This document shows positions 39,202-47,566 of a stretch of 64,000 bases of DNA, piece after piece (position 1 is the stretch's first letter; each line of letters starts with the position of its first letter). Under the pieces are notes generated by a model. The model was not told where the DNA came from. It saw only the letters and a list, made by a program, of their open reading frames with translations, and did not search any database. Position numbers and translations under genes: made by a program. The DNA lies in NCBI RefSeq assembly GCF_029255545.1, contig NZ_JANLJJ010000079.1, forward strand, positions 62,001 through 126,000. The letters run 5' to 3'. The DNA is from Ferrovibrio sp. Its GTDB lineage: Bacteria; Pseudomonadota; Alphaproteobacteria; Ferrovibrionales; Ferrovibrionaceae.

Positions 39202-40758
39202 ATGTCGCAGAATCTGAGCCGTTCCCTGCGTTACAGCAAAGAGCCCGTGCGCAGCAAAGGCGGCGTTGTCGCCGCGCAGAACCAGAAGGCGGCCGATATC
39301 GGCGCCGAAGTGCTGCGTGGCGGCGGCAACGCCATCGATGCCGCCGTGGCCACCGCCTTTTCGCTTGCCGTGCTCGAGCCGTGGATGAGCGGCATCGGCG
39401 GCGGCGGTTTCATGCTGGTCTGGGATGCGAAAAAGCAGAAAGGCCATGTGGTCGATTTCGGCATGGTCAGCGCCGCCGGCCTTGACCCGGCCGATTATCC
39501 GCTGGCCGAGGGCGTAGGCGGCGACCTGTTCGGCTGGCCTCTGGTGGTCGAGGACCGCAACATCCTGGGTTATCCCTCCATCGCCGTGCCGGGCCAGCCC
39601 GAGGGCATGCGGCTGGCGCTGGAAAGCTTCGGCAGCCGCAGCTGGCAGCAGAGCCTCGGCCCGGCCATCGAACTGGCCCGCGAGGGCATGGAGGCCGACT
39701 GGTTCCTCAGCACCGTCGTTGCTTCGGCGGCGAAAGATCTCGGCCGCTTCCCGGCCTCGCGCGGCGTATTCCTGCCCGATGGCCTGCCGCCGGCAGCCGA
39801 TTGGGGCGGCGCGACAACGCGGCTGAAGAACGATGCTTTGCTGGCCAGCCTGCAGCGCCTGAGCACGGCCGGTGCGCGCGATTATTACGAGGGCGAGCTG
39901 GCCACAAAACTGGTGCGCGACCTGCAGGCCGGTGGCTCGAAGATCGCCGCCGCGGACCTGGCCGGCTACCGCGCCCGCCTCGCCGAACCACTGCGTTATG
40001 CGTATGGAGACAAGACCCTGATGCTGCCGCCCGGCCTCACCGCGGGGCCCAGTCTGCGCGATGCGCTGGAAGCCGCCGGGCCAAAGCTGGATCGTGCCGG
40101 CCTGTCGCCGCAGAGCTTCGTCGCCTATGCCGAAGGCCTGACCGCGGCCTATGAGAAGCGCCTGGCCGGCATGGGCGACAGCGACAACGGCAAGAGTTGC
40201 ACCACCCATCTCTGCGTCATCGACGGCGAGGGCAACATGGTGGCGCTGACCCAGACGCTGCTGTCGCTGTTTGGCAGCCGCGTCATGCTGCCCGAAAGCG
40301 GCGTGCTGATGAATAACGGCATCATGTGGTTCGATCCGCGCCCGGGCAGGCCGAATTCGCTGGGGGCGGCGAAGCGCCCGCTTTCCAACATGCTGCCCAG
40401 CCTGGCGGTGGATGGCGATAAACCGTGGCTGGCGATCGGTGCCTCGGGTGGCCGTCGCATCATGCCGGCCGTGATGCAACTGCTGTCCTTCCTGATCGAT
40501 TACCGCATGCCGCTCGATGCCGCCTTCCATCAGCCGCGCATCGACGCCAGCATCCCGGGCCAGCCTTTCTGCGATCCGCTGCTTGATGCCGCCACTCGCG
40601 CGGCGGTGAAGGCGCGCTTCCCCCAGGCTGGCGAAAAGCGCCGCGATCCGTTTCCGCTCGCTTATGCCTGTCCCTCGGCGGTGATGATCGAACCCGACGG
40701 CAACCGCATCGGCATGACCGAAATCGCCCAGCCCTGGGCCGGCATGGCAGGCGCCTGA
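39202..40758 (+). CDS. Gamma-glutamyltransferase family protein, no signal peptide
   Basis: 518 residues from ATG 39202. The Ntn-hydrolase nucleophile is the threonine of SCTTHLCVID (Thr334), preceded by a proheavy subunit with GGNAIDAAVA and GIGGGGFML, and followed by SGVLMNNGIMWFDP and PLSNMLPSLA. The family autocleaves before the Thr and transfers or hydrolyses gamma-glutamyl groups. No signal peptide or membrane segment precedes the conserved core, so the enzyme is probably cytoplasmic, unlike periplasmic E. coli Ggt. That fits a role on imported gamma-glutamyl peptides or acyl amino acids. It follows the M81 gene closely. Confidence 0.92.
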   Translation: MSQNLSRSLRYSKEPVRSKGGVVAAQNQKAADIGAEVLRGGGNAIDAAVATAFSLAVLEPWMSGIGGGGFMLVWDAKKQKGHVVDFGMVSAAGLDPADYPLAEGVGGDLFGWPLVVEDRNILGYPSIAVPGQPEGMRLALESFGSRSWQQSLGPAIELAREGMEADWFLSTVVASAAKDLGRFPASRGVFLPDGLPPAADWGGATTRLKNDALLASLQRLSTAGARDYYEGELATKLVRDLQAGGSKIAAADLAGYRARLAEPLRYAYGDKTLMLPPGLTAGPSLRDALEAAGPKLDRAGLSPQSFVAYAEGLTAAYEKRLAGMGDSDNGKSCTTHLCVIDGEGNMVALTQTLLSLFGSRVMLPESGVLMNNGIMWFDPRPGRPNSLGAAKRPLSNMLPSLAVDGDKPWLAIGASGGRRIMPAVMQLLSFLIDYRMPLDAAFHQPRIDASIPGQPFCDPLLDAATRAAVKARFPQAGEKRRDPFPLAYACPSAVMIEPDGNRIGMTEIAQPWAGMAGA

Positions 40759-41181
40759 GTGCAGCCGTCGCGGCGCGGCACGATCATCGGCTTTGCGGCC
40801 GCCATTGGCGCCTGCGTGATCGGCGCGGGCTGGCAGGTGGCGACCCGCCTGGGCACCACCACCACGCTGGCGCCGGTCGACCTGGCTCTGCTGCGCTACT
40901 GCATCCCGGCCGTGCTGCAGGCGCCGACGGCCGACGTGATCCTGCAGGCCTGCTGGCAGGGGGTGATTGCAGGGCTGCTCGGCCTGTGGACCTTCGCCCT
41001 CGGGGTGCATCATATCGGCCCCAGCCGGGCCGCCGCCGTCGGCGCGCTGGTGCCGGTGCTCTCCGCGCTGGGTGGTGGCCTGGTGCTGGGCGAAATCCCC
41101 AAGCCGCTGGTGCTGGCCGGCATCCTCTGCACAATGGTCGGCGTGTATTTGGCCAGCGGGGTTCTGGCCCGTAAAAGCTAG
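40759..41181 (+). pseudogene. DMT (EamA) transporter remnant with internal in-frame deletion
   Basis: 140 residues, half the ~290 expected for EamA-type transporters. Residues ~1-50 (IIGFAAAIGACVIGAGWQVATR ... LAPVDLALLRYCIPA) match the N-terminus of a full transporter. From about residue 54 (QAPTADVILQACWQGVIAGLL ... GPSRAAAVGALVPVLSALGG) the sequence corresponds to the C-terminal half. Roughly 150 central residues are missing while the frame is kept. The GTG start abuts the stop of the gamma-glutamyltransferase. Either a decayed gene or a shortened transporter; I favour decay. Confidence 0.65.
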
Positions 41182-41264
41182 GCGGATCAGGCACTAATCC
41201 CTTCGCACTTGCACGAGCCCGGCCCGCGCCGTATATCCGCGCCGGAATGAAAGGGTTTCCGGCC

Positions 41265-41840
41265 ATGGATCGCGTGCGTCTCGAGGGTTATGCATTTCTA
41301 GCGGCGTTCATCGCCTGCGTGCCGGCGGCCAACTGGCTGATCGGCAATCTGGGCACCATCTGCGTGCCGCAGGGCCCCTGCCTGATTCCCGTCGCACCCA
41401 GTTTTGGCATTTCCGGGGGAATCACCGCGCCCAGTGGCGTGCTGATGATCGGCCTGGCTCTGGTGCTGCGCGACCTGGTGCAGCGCCGGCTCGGCAAAGG
41501 CTGGACGCTGGGCGCCATCGCCGTTGGCGCGGCGCTGTCGGGCCTGATTGCCCCGCCGGCCCTGGTGATGGCCTCGGCTGTCGCCTTCCTGCTCTCCGAG
41601 CTGGCCGATTTTGCCGTCTATACCCCGCTGCAGAAGCGCGGCCTGGTGCGCGCCGTTCTGCTCTCCAGCCTGGTCGGCCTGTGCGTCGACTCGGTGGTGT
41701 TCCTGTATCTCGCCTTCGGCAGCCTCGACTATCTGGCCGGCCAGATCATCGGCAAGGCCTGGATGGTGCTGCTCAGCATCCCGGTGATCCGGCTGCTGCG
41801 CGACCGCGACCAGCGGCTCGGCATCACCGCCGCCGCCTGA
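41265..41840 (+). CDS. VUT family queuosine-precursor transporter
   Basis: 191 residues from ATG 41265 (AAAGGG nine bases upstream); an ATG at 41247 is possible. Five to six membrane segments with the VUT/YhhQ patterns VLRDLVQRRLG and AVAFLLSELADFAVYTPLQKR. YhhQ-type members import preQ0/preQ1. The neighbouring queC gene converges on it, supporting a role in the queuosine pathway. Slightly shorter than typical YhhQ (~220). Confidence 0.85.
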   Translation: MDRVRLEGYAFLAAFIACVPAANWLIGNLGTICVPQGPCLIPVAPSFGISGGITAPSGVLMIGLALVLRDLVQRRLGKGWTLGAIAVGAALSGLIAPPALVMASAVAFLLSELADFAVYTPLQKRGLVRAVLLSSLVGLCVDSVVFLYLAFGSLDYLAGQIIGKAWMVLLSIPVIRLLRDRDQRLGITAAA

Positions 41841-41861
41841 GGCGCGGCACCCGGGACTGGC

Positions 41862-42575
41862 TCAGGCGCCGCGCTCAGCCTTCATCCTGGCGATCGCCTG
41901 CAGCCAGTAATCTGGATCCTCGTAGTCGGTCGGGTCCGCCACATTGGCCAGATAAAAGGCCTCGCGCCGCTCGACGCAGGTGCCGCAGCGGCCGCAATGC
42001 TTCGCGCCGCCCTTGTAGCAACTCCAGGTCTTCTCGTAGGGCACGCGTAAGCGCGCGCCCTCGCGCACGATGTCGGCCTTGGTGAAGCCGACGAACGGGG
42101 CGTAGAGCTGCACCTCCCACATGCCTTCCAGGGCGCAGGCCTGCATGGCGCGGAAGGCCTCGACGAAGGCCGGCCGGCAATCGGGATAGATGAAGTGGTC
42201 GCCGCTATGCACGGCGATGCCGACCGCATCGGCCCTGGCGCCAGCGGCGATGCCAAAGGCGATGCTCAGCATGATGGCGTTGCGGTTGGGCACCACGGTC
42301 GACTTCATGTTGCTCTCGGCATAATGCCCGTCGGGCACCGCGTCGCCGCCGCTGATCAGCGAGGATGAGGTGAGGAAGCGGCCGAGGCCGGCAATGTCGA
42401 CCACGTCGTGGCGCGCGCCGAGCGCGGCGGCGATGCCGGCGGCATGTTCGATCTCGCGGCGATGGCGCTGGCCGTAATCAAACGAGATCAGGCGCTCCAG
42501 TCCGTTCTCGGCTGCGATCCGGTAGGCCAGCGTGACCGAGTCAATGCCGCCCGAGCAGAGGACGACGGCCTTCAT
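41862..42575 (-). CDS. queC: 7-cyano-7-deazaguanine (preQ0) synthase
   Basis: 237 residues from ATG 42575, which gives an ATGA overlap with the upstream TRAP permease gene; a start at 42602 would add nine unrelated residues. The PP-loop LCSGGIDSVT (residues 6-15) binds ATP, and the C-terminal zinc site is CxxGGxKHCGRCGTC (four cysteines within ~17 residues). QueC converts 7-carboxy-7-deazaguanine to preQ0. It lies tail-to-tail with the VUT transporter, 21 bp apart. Confidence 0.96.
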   Translation of the reverse strand: MKAVVLCSGGIDSVTLAYRIAAENGLERLISFDYGQRHRREIEHAAGIAAALGARHDVVDIAGLGRFLTSSSLISGGDAVPDGHYAESNMKSTVVPNRNAIMLSIAFGIAAGARADAVGIAVHSGDHFIYPDCRPAFVEAFRAMQACALEGMWEVQLYAPFVGFTKADIVREGARLRVPYEKTWSCYKGGAKHCGRCGTCVERREAFYLANVADPTDYEDPDYWLQAIARMKAERGA

Positions 42576-45154
42576 GCTGCTGCGGCTTTCCTGCGCCGCC
42601 ATTGCAGCAGCATGACCAGGCCGAGCAGGGCGAATGCCGGCAGATACACCCAGTGCTTGCTCGGCCGGTCGGCCGGCAGCAGCACATGTTCAATGGTGAA
42701 ACCGCTTTCCAGGCCGACGCGCTTGGCGGCCGAGCCGAATTTGATGGCGCCAACCTGCACGCGGTCGCCAAGCGTGGTCAGGGTCAGCCCGGCATCGGCC
42801 AGCCGCTTGCGGGCCTCGCCGGGCGCTGCCAGCGGCAGGCTGATCGTCTTGGTGACGTCGTCGCCTTCCAGCGTCGTGCCGGCCACCACCATCAGCAGGC
42901 GACCGTCCGCCGGCAGTCTGCCGGCGACCTCGAAGACCTGCTTCGCCGGCGCTTCCGTATAGGGTTCATACAGCTTGTCCCAGAAGAAGCCGGGGCGGAA
43001 CATCGCGAAGCAGACCAGCAGCAGCAGCGCCGATTCCCATTTACGGCTTTTGGTCAGCATCCAGCCCATGGTCGCGGCGGCGAAGACCAGAATCGCCACC
43101 GTGGCGATGACGATCACCAGGATCGCCTCGGCCGTATGGTCGATATCGATCATCAGGATTTGCGGATTGAAGATGAACACGAAGGGCAGCACGGCGGTGC
43201 GCATCGAATAGATCGTGCCCTGCAGGCCGGTTTTGATCGGGTCCTCGCCGGAAATCGCCGCCGCCGCGAAGGAGGCCAGACCGACCGGCGGCGTCACGTC
43301 GGCCATGATGCCGAAATAGAACACGAACAGATGCACGGCGATCAGCGGAATCGCCAACCCGGCCTGGGCACCCAGTTCCACGATGACCGGCGCCATCAGG
43401 GTGGCGACCAGGATGTAGTTGGCCGTGGTCGGGATGCCCATGCCGAGGATCAGGCAGATGAATGCGGTGAGCAGCAGCATGGCGATCACGTTGCCGCCCG
43501 AGATGAATTCGACGAAGTCGGTCATCATCAGGCCCATGCCGGTCAGGGTCACGGTGCCGACGATAATGCCGGCCGTCGCGGTGGCGATGCCGATGCCGAT
43601 CATGTTGCGGGCGCCAAGGTTGAAACCTTCGACCAGATCGGCAATGCCAAGGCGGGCCGCATCGCCAAGCTGTTGCGTGCCGCGGAAGAAGGCGATGACC
43701 GGCCGCTGCGTCACGACGATGGCCATTACGGTGGCGGTTGCCCAGAAGGCCGACAGCCCGGGCGAAAGCTCCTCCACCATCAGGCACCACAGCAGCACCA
43801 CGATCGGCAGCAGGAAATGCAGGCCGGTGCGCGCCACGCTCCAGGCTTCCGGCACCTTGATGTCGGGGTTGCTGGCATCGTCCAGCTCGAGGTCGGGGAA
43901 TTTCGCCGCATACCACAGCGACAGCAGATACAGCGCGCCGCCGCCGATCCCGAGCAGCCAGGGCGCCGCCGCGCCGGTCACCGCCTGGATGCCGAGGATG
44001 CCGTAATACAGCGCGCAGATCACCGCGATGCTGCCGCTCCAGCCCAGGCCCTGGCGCAGCCAGTATTCGCGCCGGCCGCGTTTCACCGCGCGCTCCAGCG
44101 GTCTGGCGTTGATCATCTGCGCCTCGAGGTCGACGATATAGAACAGCGCGATATAGGAAATTACGGCCGGCAGGAAGGCGTGCTTGACGATGTCGGCATA
44201 GGGCAGCCCGACATATTCGGTCATCAGGAAGGCGGCCGCTCCCATCACCGGCGGCATGATCTGGCCGTTCACCGAGGACGCCGTCTCGATGGCGCCGGCC
44301 TTCACGCCGGTCAGGCCGGTGCGCTTCATCATCGGGATGGTGAAGATGCCGCCCGAGACGACGTTGGACACCGACGAGCCGGATACCACGCCATTCAGCG
44401 CCGACGACACCACGGCCACCTTGGCCGGGCCGCCGCGCAGATGGCCGAGCAGGGCGACGGAGATCTGCATCATCCAGTTGCCGCCGCCGGCCTTCTCGAG
44501 CAGCGAGCCGAACAGCACGAACAGGAAAACGAAGCCGGTCGAGACGCCCAGCGCCACGCCGAAGACGCCCTCCGTGGTCAGCCACTGGTGTTGCAGGAAC
44601 TTGGTCAGCGAGGCGCCCTTGTGCTGGATCACCTCGGGCATCCACGGGCCGGCGAAGGTGAACAGGATGAAGACGGCGGCGACGATCACCATCGGCGGGC
44701 CGAGCGTGCGACGGGTCGATTCCAGCAGCAGCAGCAGGCCGACTCCGGCGATGGCGAGGTCATACCAGGTTGGCTGGCCCGGGCGGGTGGCCAGCGCGGC
44801 GTAGAACAGGAACAGGTAGGAGGCCGCGATGGCGCCGGCGATGGCCAGGATCCAGTCAAGTGCCGGAATATGGCTGCGCGGCGAACGCTTGAAGGCCGGA
44901 TAGCAGGTGAAGGCGAGGAAGACCGAGAAGCCGAGGTGGATCGCGCGCGCCTCGGTGTCGTTGAGGATGAAGACGCCGAAGATGAAGGGCAGCGGCGAGG
45001 CATACCAGACCTGGAAGGCAGACCAGGCCACGGCAATGGCGAGGATCAGTTTGGCGACCGCGCCCTTGGGGTCGCGTCCGCCCAGATCGGCGTCGGCGAC
45101 GAGTTGCTGCAAGTCCTGCTCGGTGGCTTGGCGTTGCGTTGCTGCGTTGCTCAT
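42572..45154 (-). CDS. TRAP transporter 4TM/12TM fused permease (TAXI type)
   Basis: 860 residues. About four N-terminal membrane segments (DctQ-like) are fused to the twelve-helix DctM-like domain, with conserved glycine-rich segments such as GVVSGSSVSNVVSGGIFTIP and MGIPTTANYILVATLMAPV. A C-terminal DUF3394-type extension (residues ~690-860) ends in a membrane segment. Fused permeases of this kind pair with TAXI binding proteins, and the TAXI gene lies 88 bp upstream beyond an intrinsic terminator. It imports organic acids or amino acids with Na+; substrate unknown. Coupled to queC by ATGA, probably accidental. Confidence 0.94.
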   Translation of the reverse strand: MSNAATQRQATEQDLQQLVADADLGGRDPKGAVAKLILAIAVAWSAFQVWYASPLPFIFGVFILNDTEARAIHLGFSVFLAFTCYPAFKRSPRSHIPALDWILAIAGAIAASYLFLFYAALATRPGQPTWYDLAIAGVGLLLLLESTRRTLGPPMVIVAAVFILFTFAGPWMPEVIQHKGASLTKFLQHQWLTTEGVFGVALGVSTGFVFLFVLFGSLLEKAGGGNWMMQISVALLGHLRGGPAKVAVVSSALNGVVSGSSVSNVVSGGIFTIPMMKRTGLTGVKAGAIETASSVNGQIMPPVMGAAAFLMTEYVGLPYADIVKHAFLPAVISYIALFYIVDLEAQMINARPLERAVKRGRREYWLRQGLGWSGSIAVICALYYGILGIQAVTGAAAPWLLGIGGGALYLLSLWYAAKFPDLELDDASNPDIKVPEAWSVARTGLHFLLPIVVLLWCLMVEELSPGLSAFWATATVMAIVVTQRPVIAFFRGTQQLGDAARLGIADLVEGFNLGARNMIGIGIATATAGIIVGTVTLTGMGLMMTDFVEFISGGNVIAMLLLTAFICLILGMGIPTTANYILVATLMAPVIVELGAQAGLAIPLIAVHLFVFYFGIMADVTPPVGLASFAAAAISGEDPIKTGLQGTIYSMRTAVLPFVFIFNPQILMIDIDHTAEAILVIVIATVAILVFAAATMGWMLTKSRKWESALLLLVCFAMFRPGFFWDKLYEPYTEAPAKQVFEVAGRLPADGRLLMVVAGTTLEGDDVTKTISLPLAAPGEARKRLADAGLTLTTLGDRVQVGAIKFGSAAKRVGLESGFTIEHVLLPADRPSKHWVYLPAFALLGLVMLLQWRRRKAAAA

Positions 45155-45189
45155 GGTCGGTCCTCGAAAATCAGTCGCCCGGTCTGCTC

Positions 45190-45224
45190 AAAAAAAAGCC
45201 GGCCCGCTGCGACACGGGCCGGCT
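45190..45224 (-). terminator. Intrinsic terminator between TAXI binding protein and TRAP permease genes
   Basis: A perfect 10-bp stem (AGCCGGCCCG at 45,197-45,206 pairing with CGGGCCGGCT at 45,215-45,224, 8-nt loop) is followed, on the minus strand, by eight T residues (45,197-45,190). It should stop a fraction of transcripts after the binding-protein gene, so more binding protein than permease is made. Confidence 0.85.
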
Positions 45225-45242
45225 GAACAGTGTAGTGCCGGA

Positions 45243-46220
45243 TTACATCCAGCCCTTTTCCTTGTAGTACTTCACGGCGCCGGGATGCAGTGGGGCCGAG
45301 TTGCCGTCCTTGACCATGTTCTTCGGGTTCAGCGCCGAGAAGGCGGGGTGCAGCTTCTTGAATTCATCGAAATTCTCGAAGGTGGCCTTCACCAGCTGGT
45401 AGACCGTCTCGTTGTCGACCTTGGCCGAGGAGACCAGCGTGGCCAGCACGCCGTAGGTCTGGGTCGCCTGCGGGTTGTTGTTGTACAGGCCGGCCGGGAT
45501 GGTTGCCTTGGCGTAGAAGGAATTCGCCGCCACCAGCTTGTCGATGGCCGGGCCGGTGATCGAGACCAGCTTGGCGCCGCAGGTGGTGGTCGGGTCCTGG
45601 ATGTTGGCCGACGGATGGCCGACGCCATAGAAGAAGCCGTCGATCTTGTTGTCGCAGAGCGCCGGGCCGTGCTCGTCGGCCTTCAGCTCGGAGGCCAGCG
45701 AGAAGTCGGAGAGCTTCCAGCCCAGCGCGCCGAGCAGTTCTTCCAGCGAGGCGCGGGTGCCCGAGCCCGGATTGCCAACGTTGAAGCGCTTGCCCTTCAG
45801 GTCCTCGAACTTGGTGGCGTTGATTTCCTTGCGGGCCAGCACGGTGAACGGCTCGGGATGCACCGAGAAGACCGAGCGCAGGTCAGCGAAAGCGCCGGCA
45901 TCCTTGAACGCGCCGACGCCCTTCAGGGCGTTGTAATGCACGTCCGACTGGGCCATGCCGAAATCAAGCTCGCCGGCCTTGATGGTGTTGATGTTGTAGG
46001 CCGAGCCGCCGGTCGATTCGACCGAGCAGCGGATGCCATGCGCCTTGCGGTCCTTGTTCAGCAGGCGGCAGATCGCGCCGCCGGCCGCGTAATACACGCC
46101 GGTCACGCCGCCGGTGCCGATGGTGACGAATTTCTGCTGCGCGAAGCCGGCGCCGGGCAGGGCGGCCAGCAGGGCCGCGCCGAGCACGCCGCCCAGCAGG
46201 TGCTTGGTTGCAAACTGCAT
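45243..46220 (-). CDS. TAXI family TRAP transporter substrate-binding protein
   Basis: 325 residues from ATG 46220, which has a strong GGAGGAG ribosome site; the frame is open to 46421 without family similarity. The signal peptide is [23 protein letters not shown], followed by [25 protein letters not shown], the TAXI hallmark. [15 protein letters not shown] and VGNPGSGTR are also typical. It captures an unknown small acid or amino acid in the periplasm for the fused permease. A large palindrome at 46,414-46,440, nearly identical to one in front of lysR and the flavoprotein, lies ~200 bp upstream and implies control by the adjacent LysR. Confidence 0.94.
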   Translation of the reverse strand: MQFATKHLLGGVLGAALLAALPGAGFAQQKFVTIGTGGVTGVYYAAGGAICRLLNKDRKAHGIRCSVESTGGSAYNINTIKAGELDFGMAQSDVHYNALKGVGAFKDAGAFADLRSVFSVHPEPFTVLARKEINATKFEDLKGKRFNVGNPGSGTRASLEELLGALGWKLSDFSLASELKADEHGPALCDNKIDGFFYGVGHPSANIQDPTTTCGAKLVSITGPAIDKLVAANSFYAKATIPAGLYNNNPQATQTYGVLATLVSSAKVDNETVYQLVKATFENFDEFKKLHPAFSALNPKNMVKDGNSAPLHPGAVKYYKEKGWM

Positions 46221-46413
46221 GTTGTTTCTCCTCCGTAATGGACTGCGGTCAGGTTGACGGCAGCCGGATTGATTGATGATCGCCGGCCGATACGGCCGCG
46301 CCGGCACAGGCCCGGAACTGTGTAATGGCAGGCCGCACCCCGTTGCGGCATACCGGCCCATACGCCCCTGTGATAGCGGAAAGACCAAGCCTGCCGCCAT
46401 GCGTATCGGTACC

Positions 46414-46440
46414 GTGTCCATAACCCGATGGTATGGACAC
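46414..46440. promoter_or_regulatory. LysR-type operator upstream of the TAXI-TRAP genes
   Basis: Arms GTGTCCATA (46,414-46,422) and TATGGACAC (46,432-46,440) form a perfect 9-bp inverted repeat around a 9-bp centre. The internal 17-mer CATAACCCGATGGTATG (46,419-46,435) is identical at 16 of 17 positions to the one at 47,443-47,459 beside the lysR/flavoprotein pair. Size and symmetry fit a LysR-type binding site. Confidence 0.75.
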
Positions 46441-46457
46441 CGGTCCGACCGGTTTCG

Positions 46458-47381
46458 TCAAGTCCGTTGTGGCTTGCCGGGGGTCACAAGTGCGGCAGAA
46501 ACCGATTTTTCCGTCTGCGCCAGCACGGCGCCGAATTTGCGCGCCAGCACCGAGGCCGGCTGGTGCTTGGCCCGCATCACGTGCACCGCAAAATCGATGT
46601 GCGGCAGCAGCGGGCGGGCGATGACCTGGCGCGGGTCATGGGCCGCGGCGGTATACTGGTCGACAATGGCGACGCCGGCGCCGCGCGCCACCAGCGACAG
46701 CGCGATCTGGTTGGTCTTGACCTCGACGATGGGTTGCAGGTCGACCCCGGACAGCTTGAGCGCGGCGCTGAACGCCGCGCCCAGCGGGTCGTCGCTGCGC
46801 AGGCCGATGAAGGGATGCTTGCGGAACCAGTCGAGTTTCACACTCGCGGGCACCTGGTTTTCCATGGTCTTCGGAAAAATACCGTAGAATTGCGCTTCGG
46901 CCAGCAGCTGAATGTCGAGGCCGGGATGCGGCTGGATGTCGAATCCGATGCCCAGATCGACCTCGTGGTTCAGCACCACGCGCACCAGATCGGCATATTG
47001 CCGGGTTTCCACCTCGAAGCTGACATCGGCGTGCTTCTGGCGGAAGCGACTGATTGCCAGCGGCACGAGGTCGATGCACAGGGCCGGCGCGGCGGCGATG
47101 CGCAGGTGGCCGCTGGTGGCGGCGCCCAGGTTGCGCGACAGTTTGCGCAGGTTCTCCAGGCCGCTGATGATGCGTTCGCTCTCGGCATGCAGCACCTGGC
47201 CCTCACGGGTCGGCAGCAGCCTGCCTTTCACCCGGTCGAACAGCTTGTAGCCCAGCTGGTCCTCGGCGCGCAGCAGCAGCCGGGTGGCGGCCGGCTGCGA
47301 GATGTTCAGCAGCTTGGCGGCGGCCGTGATCGTGCCGGTCAGCATGATGGCGTGGAAGACTTCGAGATGGCGCAGTTGCAT
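46458..47381 (-). CDS. LysR family transcriptional regulator
   Basis: 307 residues from ATG 47381 (MQLRHLEVFHAIMLTGTITAAAKLL); a start at 47435 would add an atypical 18 residues. The helix-turn-helix spans residues ~16-36 (TITAAAKLLNISQPAATRLL), followed by a two-lobed ligand-binding domain with HLRIAAAPALCIDLVP and GAGVAIVDQYTAA. It is divergent from the DadA-like gene and followed by the TAXI gene. Matching operators at both places indicate it controls itself, the flavoprotein and the transporter. Confidence 0.93.
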   Translation of the reverse strand: MQLRHLEVFHAIMLTGTITAAAKLLNISQPAATRLLLRAEDQLGYKLFDRVKGRLLPTREGQVLHAESERIISGLENLRKLSRNLGAATSGHLRIAAAPALCIDLVPLAISRFRQKHADVSFEVETRQYADLVRVVLNHEVDLGIGFDIQPHPGLDIQLLAEAQFYGIFPKTMENQVPASVKLDWFRKHPFIGLRSDDPLGAAFSAALKLSGVDLQPIVEVKTNQIALSLVARGAGVAIVDQYTAAAHDPRQVIARPLLPHIDFAVHVMRAKHQPASVLARKFGAVLAQTEKSVSAALVTPGKPQRT

Positions 47382-47442
47382 GATGGGTTCCGATTCTGCC
47401 GCCCGCACTCTAGCTTTGCTATGGCTTTCTCCCAAGGGTCGG

Positions 47443-47459
47443 CATAACCCGATGTTATG
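47443..47459. promoter_or_regulatory. LysR-type operator in the lysR/dadA-like divergent region
   Basis: CATAAC (47,443-47,448) and GTTATG (47,454-47,459) form a perfect inverted repeat with 5-bp spacing, matching the ATAAC-N5-GTTAT style of LysR sites. Sixteen of 17 bases match the site in front of the TAXI gene. It lies about 60 bp upstream of the lysR start and about 110 bp upstream of the flavoprotein start. Confidence 0.75.
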
Positions 47460-47500
47460 GCTGCCGGCTGCATCGGCAGTGGCTGTGGCAGTCCGGGCTA

Positions 47501-47529
47501 CCTAGGTTGGATACGCCTAGGTTGGATAC
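47501..47529 (+). repeat. Tandem 15-bp direct repeat
   Basis: The 14-mer CCTAGGTTGGATAC occurs at 47,501-47,514 and again at 47,516-47,529, separated by one G, so the period is 15 bp. Each copy starts with the palindrome CCTAGG. It lies in the leader of the DadA-like gene, 37 bp before its ATG. It may be a recent slippage duplication or a doubled protein site. Confidence 0.8.
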
Positions 47530-47566
47530 AGGCGCCCGCCAATGGGCCGGCGCCCTGGAGTACGGC

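Noticed and set aside
38707..41013. 768-codon minus-strand open frame
   Set aside because: Antisense to the M81 and gamma-glutamyltransferase genes, with low-complexity His/Gln/Arg composition.
42572..42575. ATGA coupling of the TRAP permease and queC as a functional link
   Set aside because: The overlap is real, but the functions are unrelated and the VUT partner of queC lies on the other side; I treat the coupling as incidental.
42602..45226. 874-codon plus-strand open frame
   Set aside because: It is fully antisense to the TRAP fused permease, full of His/Gln/Arg, and has no protein-like features; a GC-rich shadow frame.
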